DNA of 8,664 nucleotides, from NCBI GenBank assembly GCA_036271015.1, contig DATBBL010000295.1, positions 1-8,664 on the forward strand, given 5' to 3'. The DNA is from DASUAS01 sp036271015 (GTDB lineage Bacteria > Actinomycetota > Acidimicrobiia > IMCC26256 > DASPTH01). The translations under genes and the position numbers were made by a program. Within the stretch, counting starts at the first letter, position 1. The number at the start of each line of letters is the position of its first letter. The notes beneath the pieces were generated by a model, which saw nothing but the letters and a program-made list of their open reading frames with translations, searched no databases and was not told the origin of the DNA. Below are positions 1-5,941 of this stretch, one piece after another.

Positions 1-941
1 AACAGCACGTCGTTGGCGCCGTGGACCGTCGTCTCCACGAAGAGGATCGCCAGGAGCGCCACTACGAGGCCGGCAGCCGGGATGAGCAGCCATGGCTGCC
101 GCGGGACGATCTTGGCTCCGGCCACGCCCAGCCGCTTGATCACGAACGTGAGCAACGCGCCGGCGAACCCGAGCGCGATGGTCCAGCCGATCTGCTCCCA
201 CGTCGGGTGCGCGAAGTGCGGGAGCTGGAGCGGCTGGAGCGCGTACGCGCTCGTGCTCAACCCGGTCCAGTTGGCCATGCCGATGAACACCAGCGACCCG
301 ACGCCCGCCGCGATCAGCCCCGGGATCAGGATGAGCGGGAGCATCGCGCCGCCGAGCCCACTCGCCTCGATCACGAGCACTGCGGCCACGATCGGGGAGC
401 CGAAGATCACCGAGATGGCGGCGAAGCTCCCCGCGGCCGCGAGCACCGTGAGCAGCTGCGGGGGCGCGTCGCGCTTCGCGAGCTTCACCGCGAAGACGGC
501 CAGGCCACCGCCGAGCGCGATCAACGGTGCCTCGGGACCGAGCACCAAACCGAGGCCGAGGGTCGCCAGCGCGGCGAGGGCGATGCCCGGGACCTCCACC
601 GGCTGGGTGCTGGCCATCTGCAACCCGCCCGCCGGCACGTGCCCGCCGTGGCCGGGGAGCTTCACGATCGCGAACGCGACCGGGAGCCCCGCGAGCACGA
701 GCACCGGGATCGGCCACCACGTGGGCACGGTGTCGAACCCGAGCGCGTGGGGCAGGTCGCTGAACACCGCCAGCTGGATCTGGTGGACCAGCTCGAGGAA
801 CCCCCACGAGGCGAACGACACGAAGAGACCGATCGCGGCCGCGAACACGAGCAACACGACGAAGCCGCGGCTGCGCAGCAGCGCCTCGGGATCGAGGGGA
901 GGGGGCGCGGGCGCGTCGGGGGGAGTCGTCGTGTCGGCCAT
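1..941 (-). CDS. ClC-family chloride channel / H+-coupled chloride transporter, 3' end outside window
   Basis: Reading the minus strand from an ATG at 941 gives 313 uninterrupted codons up to the window edge, so the C-terminus is missing. The first 25 residues are Pro/Ala-rich and likely cytoplasmic; long hydrophobic segments follow. The best family marker is LGPEAPLIALG at about residues 134-144. It corresponds to the GREGP selectivity-filter motif of ClC proteins and keeps the gating glutamate (E137). A second ClC-like block, IFGSPIVAAVLVIEASGLGG, lies at about 179-198. The first filter motif, usually GSGIP, appears as GHGGHVPAGG at about 97-106, so the usual central serine is not obvious. 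ClC proteins move chloride or other anions across the membrane, as channels or in exchange for protons; which applies here cannot be told, because the later part with the conserved Tyr is off the window. The gene starts 48 bases after the TetR stop on the same strand, suggesting one transcript. A G-run sits about 14 bases upstream of the ATG, a weak ribosome site. Confidence 0.85.
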   Translation of the reverse strand, partial: MADTTTPPDAPAPPPLDPEALLRSRGFVVLLVFAAAIGLFVSFASWGFLELVHQIQLAVFSDLPHALGFDTVPTWWPIPVLVLAGLPVAFAIVKLPGHGGHVPAGGLQMASTQPVEVPGIALAALATLGLGLVLGPEAPLIALGGGLAVFAVKLAKRDAPPQLLTVLAAAGSFAAISVIFGSPIVAAVLVIEASGLGGAMLPLILIPGLIAAGVGSLVFIGMANWTGLSTSAYALQPLQLPHFAHPTWEQIGWTIALGFAGALLTFVIKRLGVAGAKIVPRQPWLLIPAAGLVVALLAILFVETTVHGANDVL

Positions 942-989
942 CTGGTGCGATCGCGTTCCCCCCGGGCCCGGTGCCCGCCGCGAAAAGTA
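942..989 (-). other. Short spacer between the TetR and ClC genes
   Basis: This 48-base stretch holds a G/C-only 10-base palindrome, CCGGGCCCGG at 962-971, and a G-run that may serve as the ClC ribosome site. No convincing -10 box is visible, which favours co-transcription with the TetR gene. The palindrome could form a weak hairpin but has no following T-run, so I do not call it a terminator. Confidence 0.4.
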
Positions 990-1619
990 TCAGGGACTCG
1001 GAGGAACCGGACGCTCCCGGCACGCGGCCGGTACGACGAGCGCGAAGAACTCGTCGAGCAGGGTGGTGTCACCCTCGTCGATGGCGCACGACTCGGCGAT
1101 GCCCCAGGTCGCGGCGTCGAGCAGGCCGGCGAAGGTGGTCGCGGGAATGGTGAGGTCGAAGCCGGCCGCGTCGGTCTGCTCGGTGATGAAGGCCGCGAGC
1201 ATCGTGCGCGTCGCGCGCTGGTGCTCCGCCAGACGCGCCTTCACCGACGGGTTCCGCAATGCGTAGAGCCGGACCTCCATGTGCAACGCGAGTTCGTCGG
1301 TGCCACCGATGACGGTCTCGCGCCACAGCGCGGCCAGGTCGGCGGGTTCGAGCTCGTGCTTCCGGGCCAGCCGTTCCGAGAGCGTCCGCAGCCGCTCGGC
1401 GAAGTCGCGGTCGGCGACCGCGAAGAACAGGTCCTCCTTGCCGCCGAAGTTCTTGTAGATCGCACCCCGGGTGAAGCCGGCGGCGTCGGCGATCTCCTCG
1501 AGGGAGGCGCCCTCGTACCCCCGGCGGGCGAACACCGCGGCCGCCGAGCTCACGAGGGTGTCGCGGGTGAGGGCCCGGCGCCGCTCCGGGGTCCAGCGCT
1601 CGACCGGTGGCGTCGGCAT
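990..1619 (-). CDS. TetR/AcrR-family transcriptional regulator
   Basis: A 209-residue protein, the usual TetR length. The N-terminal DNA-binding domain is clear: a helix with AAAVFARRGYEGASLEEIA at about 26-44, then the helix-turn-helix AGFTRGAIYKNFGGKEDLF at about 47-65, the standard TetR signature (GxxxGxxYxxFxxKEDL). The C-terminal two thirds are helical and variable, as expected for ligand binding and dimerisation; the ligand cannot be read from the sequence. It is probably a repressor. The ATG at 1619 was chosen because the HTH starts at normal distance and the next gene diverges at 1691. No good Shine-Dalgarno precedes it, so the transcript may be leaderless or have a very short leader. 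A perfect inverted repeat lies 35 bases upstream, so autoregulation is likely. Plausible targets are the gene itself, the downstream ClC gene and the divergent small gene. Confidence 0.93.
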   Translation of the reverse strand: MPTPPVERWTPERRRALTRDTLVSSAAAVFARRGYEGASLEEIADAAGFTRGAIYKNFGGKEDLFFAVADRDFAERLRTLSERLARKHELEPADLAALWRETVIGGTDELALHMEVRLYALRNPSVKARLAEHQRATRTMLAAFITEQTDAAGFDLTIPATTFAGLLDAATWGIAESCAIDEGDTTLLDEFFALVVPAACRERPVPPSP

Positions 1620-1639
1620 GACACCGTTGTACCATGGAT

Positions 1640-1649
1640 ACGCTAGCGT
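1640..1649. promoter_or_regulatory. Perfect 10-base palindrome with possible -10 boxes
   Basis: ACGCTAGCGT is its own reverse complement. Because of the symmetry, TANNNT-type hexamers occur on both strands: TACGCT at 1639-1644 and TAGCGT at 1644-1649 on plus, and TAGCGT on minus over 1640-1645. A minus-strand -10 here would start the TetR transcript about 14 bases before its ATG and would place the 1655-1672 repeat across the spacer and -35 region. No good -35 match was found, so this is a weak call. Confidence 0.3.
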
Positions 1650-1654
1650 TCTGC

Positions 1655-1672
1655 AGATACATTGCTGTATCT
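1655..1672. promoter_or_regulatory. Probable TetR operator, perfect 7+4+7 inverted repeat
   Basis: AGATACA TTGC TGTATCT: the two 7-base arms are exact reverse complements around a 4-base centre. It sits between the divergent TetR gene (start 1619) and the small plus-strand gene (start 1691). The low-GC arms stand out in a very GC-rich region. Size and position fit the operator of an autoregulating TetR repressor. It ends 18 bases before the small gene's ATG, immediately ahead of its Shine-Dalgarno, so bound repressor could block that transcript as well as the regulator's own promoter. The binding protein is inferred from adjacency only. Confidence 0.7.
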
Positions 1673-1690
1673 CGATCGGGAGGAACCCAC

Positions 1691-1897
1691 ATGCGGACGT
1701 GCTGGATCGATCGGCGGCGCACCCACTCGGCCGGGCCCGCGGCGCACCGGCCGACCGCCGGCGGTGTCGCCACCCCGCTCGGGCCCGACGCCGCGGCCGA
1801 GGTGTTCGCCTGGCTGAACCGTCAGCTGACCTGGCAGTCCCGGCTGGCCGACCTCGAGGGCGCGCTCAGGACTCGCCGGCCAGCTCGAACGAGTTGA
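1691..1897 (+). CDS. Small hypothetical protein (68 residues) divergent from TetR gene
   Basis: I do not recognise this protein. The ATG at 1691 is preceded by a strong Shine-Dalgarno, CGGGAGGA at about 1677-1684, with about 6-7 bases spacing. An in-frame ATG at 1634 would place the operator inside the coding region and lacks a ribosome site, so the later start is preferred. Residues 1-32 are basic and Pro/Gly/Ala-rich, beginning MRTCWIDRRR with one Cys. Residues about 33-63 form a likely amphipathic helix containing VFAWLNRQLTWQSRLADLEG. There is no signal peptide, membrane segment or known catalytic motif. The end overlaps the end of the convergent gene at 1866-2504 by 32 bases. Its place behind an operator-like repeat suggests control by the TetR protein. 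It could be a small regulatory or binding protein; alternatively the frame may be fortuitous, although the ribosome site and helix argue for a real gene. Confidence 0.6.
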   Translation: MRTCWIDRRRTHSAGPAAHRPTAGGVATPLGPDAAAEVFAWLNRQLTWQSRLADLEGALRTRRPARTS

Positions 1898-2504
1898 CGT
1901 ACATGATCCGCAGGGCCGGGTGGACCGCCCACTCCTTGCACTCGGGCGTCTCCCAGGCGCCGAGCCGGGCCTCGAGCATCGGCCGCATCCGCTTGAACGT
2001 CACCTCGGCGTCGGGATCGTCGAACTCGTAGAAGTGCAGGTAGCGCGGGTCGCCGCCGGTGGCGTTCTCGTACGGCGTGATCATCGTGAAGCCCGGGACG
2101 CCGGCCTCGACGATGTGGTTCAGGTGCACGAAGTCGCCCCAGTCGCGCAGCGCCTGCGCCTCGGCCGGCGCGGTCGGGCTGATGAGCACCAGCGACAGCG
2201 ACACCGTCGGCTTGCCGGTGAGGCGCCCCTGGCCCGGGCGCGGCGTCCGTACGAAGTGGTGCCCGGCGATCCCGTCCGGCGTGGGCGGCGCGACGAAGGT
2301 GGAGTCGCACTCGTAGACGCCGAGCGTGTCGAACTCGGGGAGCTCAGGCGGCAGGTCGGGGCGGTCGCGGTACACGTTGCGCCACCAGGTGGCGCGCTCG
2401 ACGCCCGGGAGCGCCAACACGTCGCCGACCCGTTCCTCGGCGTAGTCGTCGGGCGCGGCCTCGGTCATCTCCAGGTACAGGACGGGAGTCTGGCGGTCTT
2501 CCAT
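1866..2504 (-). CDS. Conserved-looking hypothetical protein, possible tandem ferredoxin-like (EthD/Dabb-type) fold
   Basis: A 212-residue soluble protein with no signal peptide or membrane segment; the precise family is not recognised. Two halves seem to follow the same beta-alpha-beta plan. Half one has VLYLEMTEA at 8-16, a helix with YAEERVGDVLALPG at 21-34, then ATWWRNVY and LGVYECD at 61-67. Half two has VSLSLVLISP at 101-110, a helix with ALRDWGDFVHLNHIVEAGVPG at about 118-138, then YLHFYEFDDPDAEVTFKRM at 155-173 and a C-terminal strand LRIMYVNSFEL. This resembles the dimeric alpha/beta-barrel superfamily (EthD, Dabb, NIPSNAP), often found beside degradation genes, but this is pattern reading and not a match. 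The ATG at 2504 has a strong ribosome site (GGAGGGGG on the minus strand, spacing about 4). The gene diverges from the SDR gene at 2628, so both may share control through the palindrome at 2527-2540. Confidence 0.8.
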   Translation of the reverse strand: MEDRQTPVLYLEMTEAAPDDYAEERVGDVLALPGVERATWWRNVYRDRPDLPPELPEFDTLGVYECDSTFVAPPTPDGIAGHHFVRTPRPGQGRLTGKPTVSLSLVLISPTAPAEAQALRDWGDFVHLNHIVEAGVPGFTMITPYENATGGDPRYLHFYEFDDPDAEVTFKRMRPMLEARLGAWETPECKEWAVHPALRIMYVNSFELAGES

Positions 2505-2526
2505 GTCCCCCTCCTCGGGCCGTGGG

Positions 2527-2540
2527 TGACCGGGCGGTCA
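2527..2540. promoter_or_regulatory. Possible operator, 6+2+6 inverted repeat
   Basis: TGACCG GG CGGTCA has perfect 6-base arms around two bases. It lies between the divergent 212-residue-protein gene (start 2504) and the SDR gene (start 2628). A CATGAT hexamer on the minus strand at 2543-2548 could be the -10 box of the leftward gene, which would place the repeat at its transcription start. Palindromes of this size are common TetR-family operators in actinobacteria. It differs in sequence from the repeat at 1655-1672, so a different regulator is expected. Short G/C palindromes also arise by chance in this composition. Confidence 0.45.
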
Positions 2541-2587
2541 GATCATGATGCACCGAGGAGCGCGGCGCACACTCTCACCAGGTTCCC

Positions 2588-2620
2588 TAAGGTGCGGGCG
2601 CACACCGGGCGAGCAGGGGG
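2588..2620 (+). promoter_or_regulatory. Possible -10 box and ribosome site of the SDR gene
   Basis: TAAGGT at 2588-2593 matches the actinobacterial TANNNT -10 pattern and would start transcription near 2600. AGGGGG at 2615-2620 lies 7 bases before the GTG at 2628 and supports that start codon. No good -35 hexamer is visible at the expected distance. Confidence 0.4.
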
Positions 2621-2627
2621 ATGGGTC

Positions 2628-3437
2628 GTGAGCGAGGTCGTCGTCGTCACTGGCATCGGGGGCATGGGCGTGGCGTGTGCCCGCCGCGTCGGCAACGGCC
2701 GACGGCTCGTCATCGCCGACTTCAACGAGGAGAAGCTCGGCGCCGAGGCCGAGCACCTTGTCGCCGACGGCTTCGACGTCACCCCGCACGCGGTCGACGT
2801 CTCCGACCGCGCCTCCGTCGCCGCGCTGGCGGCCCGGGCCGGCTCGATGGGCACCCTCCGCACCGTCGTGCACACCGCGGGACTGTCGCCGACGCAGGCC
2901 AGCGCTGCGCGCGTGCTCGAGGTCGACATGCTGGGCACCGACTACGTGCTCGCCGAGTTCCTCCCCCTCGTCACCGACGGCACGGTGGCGGTGTGCATCG
3001 CCAGCATGGCCGGATACATGGCGGGGCTCATCCCCGAGCGCGAGCGCGCCCTCGCAGTCGCCCCGACCGACGCGCTGCTCGACACGCTCGGGCCCGTCGA
3101 CCTCGACGACTTCGGCGGCACCTACGGCATCGCCAAACGCATCAACCAGTTGCGGGTCGAGCAGGCCGCCGGGCCCTGGGGCACGCGCGGGGGACGGGTG
3201 GTCAGCATCAGCCCGGGCATCATCTCCACGCCGATGACGCACCAGGAGCTCGCCGGAGGCGGGCGCGAGCAGATGCGGGGGATGCTCGACCTCTCCCCCG
3301 TCGCACGCATCGGCACCGCCGAGGACATCGCGGCAGCGGTCGCGTGGCTCGCCAGCCCGGAGGCGTCGTTCGTCAGTGGGTGTGACCTGCGCGTCGACGG
3401 CGGCGTGACCGGCATCATCCGCGGCCTGATCGGCTGA
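2628..3437 (+). CDS. Short-chain dehydrogenase/reductase (SDR), atypical classical type
   Basis: A 269-residue NAD(P)-dependent oxidoreductase. The GTG at 2628 is chosen because AGGGGG precedes it and the protein then starts directly with the first beta strand, SEVVVVTG. The cofactor motif reads TGIGGMG (8-14), one residue shorter than the classical TGxxxGxG. D31 at the end of strand two (VIADFN) suggests NAD(H) preference. HTAG at 82-85 replaces NNAG. Catalytic residues are S126 (CIASMAG), Y166 and K170 (YGIAK). Ser and Tyr are 40 residues apart instead of about 13, because of an insert at about 131-163. The Comamonas 3-alpha-hydroxysteroid dehydrogenase/carbonyl reductase is known for a similar spacing, so a steroid- or terpenoid-like alcohol/ketone substrate is a reasonable guess. 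The C-terminus has the usual SPGIISTPM and VSGCDLRVDGG segments. It diverges from the 212-residue gene and converges on guaA with only 9 bases between stops. Confidence 0.92.
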   Translation: MSEVVVVTGIGGMGVACARRVGNGRRLVIADFNEEKLGAEAEHLVADGFDVTPHAVDVSDRASVAALAARAGSMGTLRTVVHTAGLSPTQASAARVLEVDMLGTDYVLAEFLPLVTDGTVAVCIASMAGYMAGLIPERERALAVAPTDALLDTLGPVDLDDFGGTYGIAKRINQLRVEQAAGPWGTRGGRVVSISPGIISTPMTHQELAGGGREQMRGMLDLSPVARIGTAEDIAAAVAWLASPEASFVSGCDLRVDGGVTGIIRGLIG

Positions 3438-3446
3438 CGCGCTCGC

Positions 3447-5027
3447 TCATTCCCACTCGATGGTCGCGGGCGGCTTGCTCGAGATGTCCAGCACCACCCG
3501 GTTCACGTCCTCGACCTCGTTGGTGATGCGGGTGGAGATCCGCTCGAGCACCTCGGTGGGGAGGCGCGCCCAGTCGGCGGTCATGGCGTCCTCGCTCGTG
3601 ATCGGCCGGAGCACGATCGGGTGCGCGTACGTGCGCCCGTCGCCCTGCACGCCCACCGAACGGACGTCGGCGAGCAGCACCACCGGGAACTGCCACACGT
3701 CGCGCTCGAGCCCGGCCGCCTCCAGCTCCTCGCGCGCGATGGCGTCGGCCTCGCGCACGGTGGCGAGGCGCGCCGCGTCGACCGCGCCCACGATGCGGAT
3801 GGCGAGCCCGGGACCGGGGAAGGGCTGGCGCCACACCATCGACTCGGGCAGGCCGAGCTCGAGCCCCACGGCGCGGACTTCGTCCTTGAACAGCGCCTTC
3901 AACGGCTCGATGAGCTCGAACCGGAGGTCGTCGGGCAGGCCCCCGACGTTGTGGTGGCTCTTGATGCTGGCCGTGCCACTGCCCCCGCCGGACTCCACGA
4001 CGTCGGGATAGAGCGTGCCCTGCACCAGGAACTCGACGTCGCCGTGGCCCTCCGCGGCGATGATCTCCGCCGCGACCTCCTCGAACGTCCGGATGAATTC
4101 GGTGCCGATGATCTTGCGCTTCTGCTCGGGATCGGTGACGCCGCGCAGCGCGGTGAGGAACTTCTCGGAGGCGTCGACGACCTCGAGCCGGATGCCGGTG
4201 GCGGCCACGTAGTCGCGCTCCACCTGGTCGCGCTCGCCCTTGCGCAAGAGGCCGTGGTCGACGAACACGCACGTGAGCTGGTCGCCGACCGCGCGGTGCA
4301 CCAGCGCCGCCGCGACCGCGGAGTCGACGCCACCCGAGAGCCCACACAGCACGTGACGATCGCAGACGCGGGCACGGATCTCGGCCACCGCGTCGTCGAT
4401 GATGTTCTCCGTGGTCCACGACGGCTCGATCCCGGCACCGTCGTAGAGGAAGCGCTCGAGCATCGTCTGGCCGTGCGCGGTGTGCATCACCTCGGGGTGC
4501 CACTGGAGCCCGAACAGGCGGCGGTCGGGGCGCTCGAAGGCGGCGATCTCAACACCGGACGTCGCGCCGGTCACCGCGAAACCGGGTGGTGCGACCACGA
4601 CCGCGTCCCGGTGCGACATCCACACCGGCTGCCTCGCCGGCTGCCCGGCGAAGAGCACCGCACGTGGCTCCACGGTGGCGGTGGTGCGCCCGTACTCGGC
4701 GCCCTCGGTGCGCTTCACCGTGCCGCCGAGGGCCTCGGCCATGGCCTGGAACCCGTAGCAGATGCCGAGCGTCGGCACGCCGGCGTCGAACAGCGCGCGG
4801 TCGACGTTGGGCGCACCGTCGGCATAGACGCTGGCGGGGCCACCGGAGAGGATCACCGCCGCCGGGCGCTTGGCGAGCATCTCGGCCACGGGCATCGCGT
4901 GGGGGACGATCTCGCTGTACACGTTCGCCTCGCGCACGCGGCGGGCGATGAGCTGGGCGTACTGGGCCCCGAAGTCCACGACGAGGACGGGTCGCGGGTG
5001 CGCCGGGTCACCGACACGCTCACTCAT
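3447..5027 (-). CDS. guaA: GMP synthase (glutamine-hydrolysing)
   Basis: A complete 526-residue enzyme that converts XMP, ATP and glutamine to GMP in the last step of guanine nucleotide synthesis; it is cytosolic and dimeric in known members. The N-terminal class I glutamine amidotransferase domain (about 12-200) has nucleophile C90 in GICYGFQ and the H177/E179 pair in QWHPEV. The ATP-pyrophosphatase domain begins near 205 with the P-loop GLSGGVDS (229-236), then FVDHGLLRKGE. The C-terminal dimerisation/XMP domain includes QPFPGPGLAIRI, RPITSEDAMTADWARLP and the typical ending DISSKPPATIEWE. All key residues are present and the length is normal. The ATG at 5027 begins MSERVGD just before the first conserved strand; a long in-frame extension upstream reads over the divergent gene and is rejected. 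The ribosome site is poor, and a TACTCT hexamer lies 6 bases before the ATG, so the mRNA may be leaderless. Confidence 0.98.
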   Translation of the reverse strand: MSERVGDPAHPRPVLVVDFGAQYAQLIARRVREANVYSEIVPHAMPVAEMLAKRPAAVILSGGPASVYADGAPNVDRALFDAGVPTLGICYGFQAMAEALGGTVKRTEGAEYGRTTATVEPRAVLFAGQPARQPVWMSHRDAVVVAPPGFAVTGATSGVEIAAFERPDRRLFGLQWHPEVMHTAHGQTMLERFLYDGAGIEPSWTTENIIDDAVAEIRARVCDRHVLCGLSGGVDSAVAAALVHRAVGDQLTCVFVDHGLLRKGERDQVERDYVAATGIRLEVVDASEKFLTALRGVTDPEQKRKIIGTEFIRTFEEVAAEIIAAEGHGDVEFLVQGTLYPDVVESGGGSGTASIKSHHNVGGLPDDLRFELIEPLKALFKDEVRAVGLELGLPESMVWRQPFPGPGLAIRIVGAVDAARLATVREADAIAREELEAAGLERDVWQFPVVLLADVRSVGVQGDGRTYAHPIVLRPITSEDAMTADWARLPTEVLERISTRITNEVEDVNRVVLDISSKPPATIEWE

Positions 5028-5130
5028 CCATCGAGAGTACACGGCTCCTCGCGTGCAGCATCGAGCACGTCGACGGCCGAGCGTCCCGTACGCTGGATCC
5101 ACGCAGCCACCGAGCGGGGAAAGCGACATC
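5028..5130. promoter_or_regulatory. Divergent promoter region of guaA and the BI-1-like gene
   Basis: Leftward, TACTCT on the minus strand (5034-5039) fits a -10 box only 6 bases from the guaA ATG; TCGATG lies 18 bases further up as a weak -35. Rightward, TACGCT at 5089-5094 fits a -10 box for the gene starting at 5131, with GGGGA at 5116-5120 as its ribosome site. A small inverted repeat, AGCGT at 5080-5084 and ACGCT at 5090-5094, overlaps the rightward box. I see no riboswitch-like structure, although guanine-related control might be expected near guaA. These calls rest on short matches only. Confidence 0.35.
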
Positions 5131-5934
5131 ATGGCCAATCCGACGCTGAACGAGAAGCGCTTCGAGGCGATCAAGAAGGACGACGAAGCGGGCTGGGCCG
5201 CACCGGTGGAGCTGGCGCACGCCGAGGCGACCGGTGCCCCGCCGCCCACGCGCGTCGCCCACATGACCGCCAACGGCGCCTTCGCCCGCACCTTCGCGCT
5301 CTTCCTGCTCGTCATCGCCGGTGGCGTGGTCGGCTGGTCGCAGACCCAGATCTCCCACACCACCAACCAGGTCGACATCCCGGGCTGGTCCTGGGTCGCC
5401 CTGTTCGGCGCCTTCGCGCTGGCCATCGTCTGCGTCTTCCGGCCGAAGGCGGCGCCCATCCTGGCTCCGCTGTACGCGCTGACCGAGGGCGTCTTCCTCG
5501 GCGTGATCTCGAAGGCGTTCGAGGTCCGGTGGGACGGCATCGTCTTCCAGGCCGTCCTCGCGACGATCGGCGTGTTCTTCGCCACCCTCGCCCTGTACGT
5601 GTTCGGCGTGGTGAAGGTGACCCGGCGCTTCCAGATGGTGGTGCTCGGTGCCACCTTCGGGATCTTCTTCCTCTACCTGTTCGGCGCGCTGATGTCCCTC
5701 TTCGGGGTCGACGTCGTCTTCTGGAACCAGCCGACCGCGCTCGGGATCATCATCAGCATCGTGATCTGCGTGGTGGCATCGCTGAACCTGTTCCTCGACT
5801 ACGAGTTCATCCGCCAGGCGTCGAAAAACGGCGCGCCGAAGTACATGGAGTGGTACGGCGCGTTCGGCATCATGGTGACGCTGGTGTGGATCTACCTCGA
5901 GATGCTGCGCCTGCTCTCGCTCCTGCGGCGCTGA
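5131..5934 (+). CDS. Bax inhibitor-1 / YccA-family membrane protein
   Basis: A 267-residue integral membrane protein. The ATG at 5131 follows GGGGA at 5116-5120 and gives a roughly 50-residue hydrophilic, charged N-terminus (MANPTLNEKRFEAIKKDDEA). About seven hydrophobic helices follow, near residues 53-69, 86-103, 108-127, 136-159, 168-190, 203-224 and 243-263. Signature segments are PLYALTEGVFLGVISKAFE (113-131) and LDYEFIRQASKNGAPKYMEW (222-241) followed by GAFGIMVTLVWIYLEMLRLL, the hallmark of the actinobacterial YccA branch of the BI-1 superfamily. Animal and plant relatives suppress cell death and leak calcium; bacterial relatives have been linked to pH-dependent calcium leak or to the FtsH protease (YccA), but the role of this branch is unknown. 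It is divergent from guaA and convergent with the P450 operon, with 7 bases between stops. Probably a single-gene transcript. Confidence 0.95.
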   Translation: MANPTLNEKRFEAIKKDDEAGWAAPVELAHAEATGAPPPTRVAHMTANGAFARTFALFLLVIAGGVVGWSQTQISHTTNQVDIPGWSWVALFGAFALAIVCVFRPKAAPILAPLYALTEGVFLGVISKAFEVRWDGIVFQAVLATIGVFFATLALYVFGVVKVTRRFQMVVLGATFGIFFLYLFGALMSLFGVDVVFWNQPTALGIIISIVICVVASLNLFLDYEFIRQASKNGAPKYMEWYGAFGIMVTLVWIYLEMLRLLSLLRR

Positions 5935-5941
5935 GCCCGCC

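Noticed and set aside
962..971. CCGGGCCCGG as an intrinsic terminator after the TetR gene
   Set aside because: The stem is short with no loop and no T-run, and the next gene on the same strand begins shortly after.
21..1646. Long plus-strand open frames over the ClC and TetR region (also 13-1266)
   Set aside because: They are antisense to two well-supported minus-strand genes. The translations are low-complexity Arg/Glu/His- or Ser/Pro/Ala-rich, as expected for opposite-strand shadows in GC-rich DNA.
1634..1690. Upstream ATG at 1634 as the start of the small gene
   Set aside because: It has no ribosome site and would put the operator-like repeat in the coding region; the ATG at 1691 has a strong GGGAGGA site.
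1920..2627. N-terminal extension of the SDR frame
   Set aside because: It lies antisense to the 212-residue gene. The GTG at 2628 has its own ribosome site and begins exactly at the first SDR strand.
3438..3446. Bidirectional terminator between the SDR gene and guaA
   Set aside because: Only 9 bases lie between the stop codons, and no strong hairpin with a T-run is visible across the junction.
5028..5654. 209-residue N-terminal extension of guaA
   Set aside because: Known GMP synthases start close to the first amidotransferase strand, and the extension lies antisense to the BI-1-like gene.
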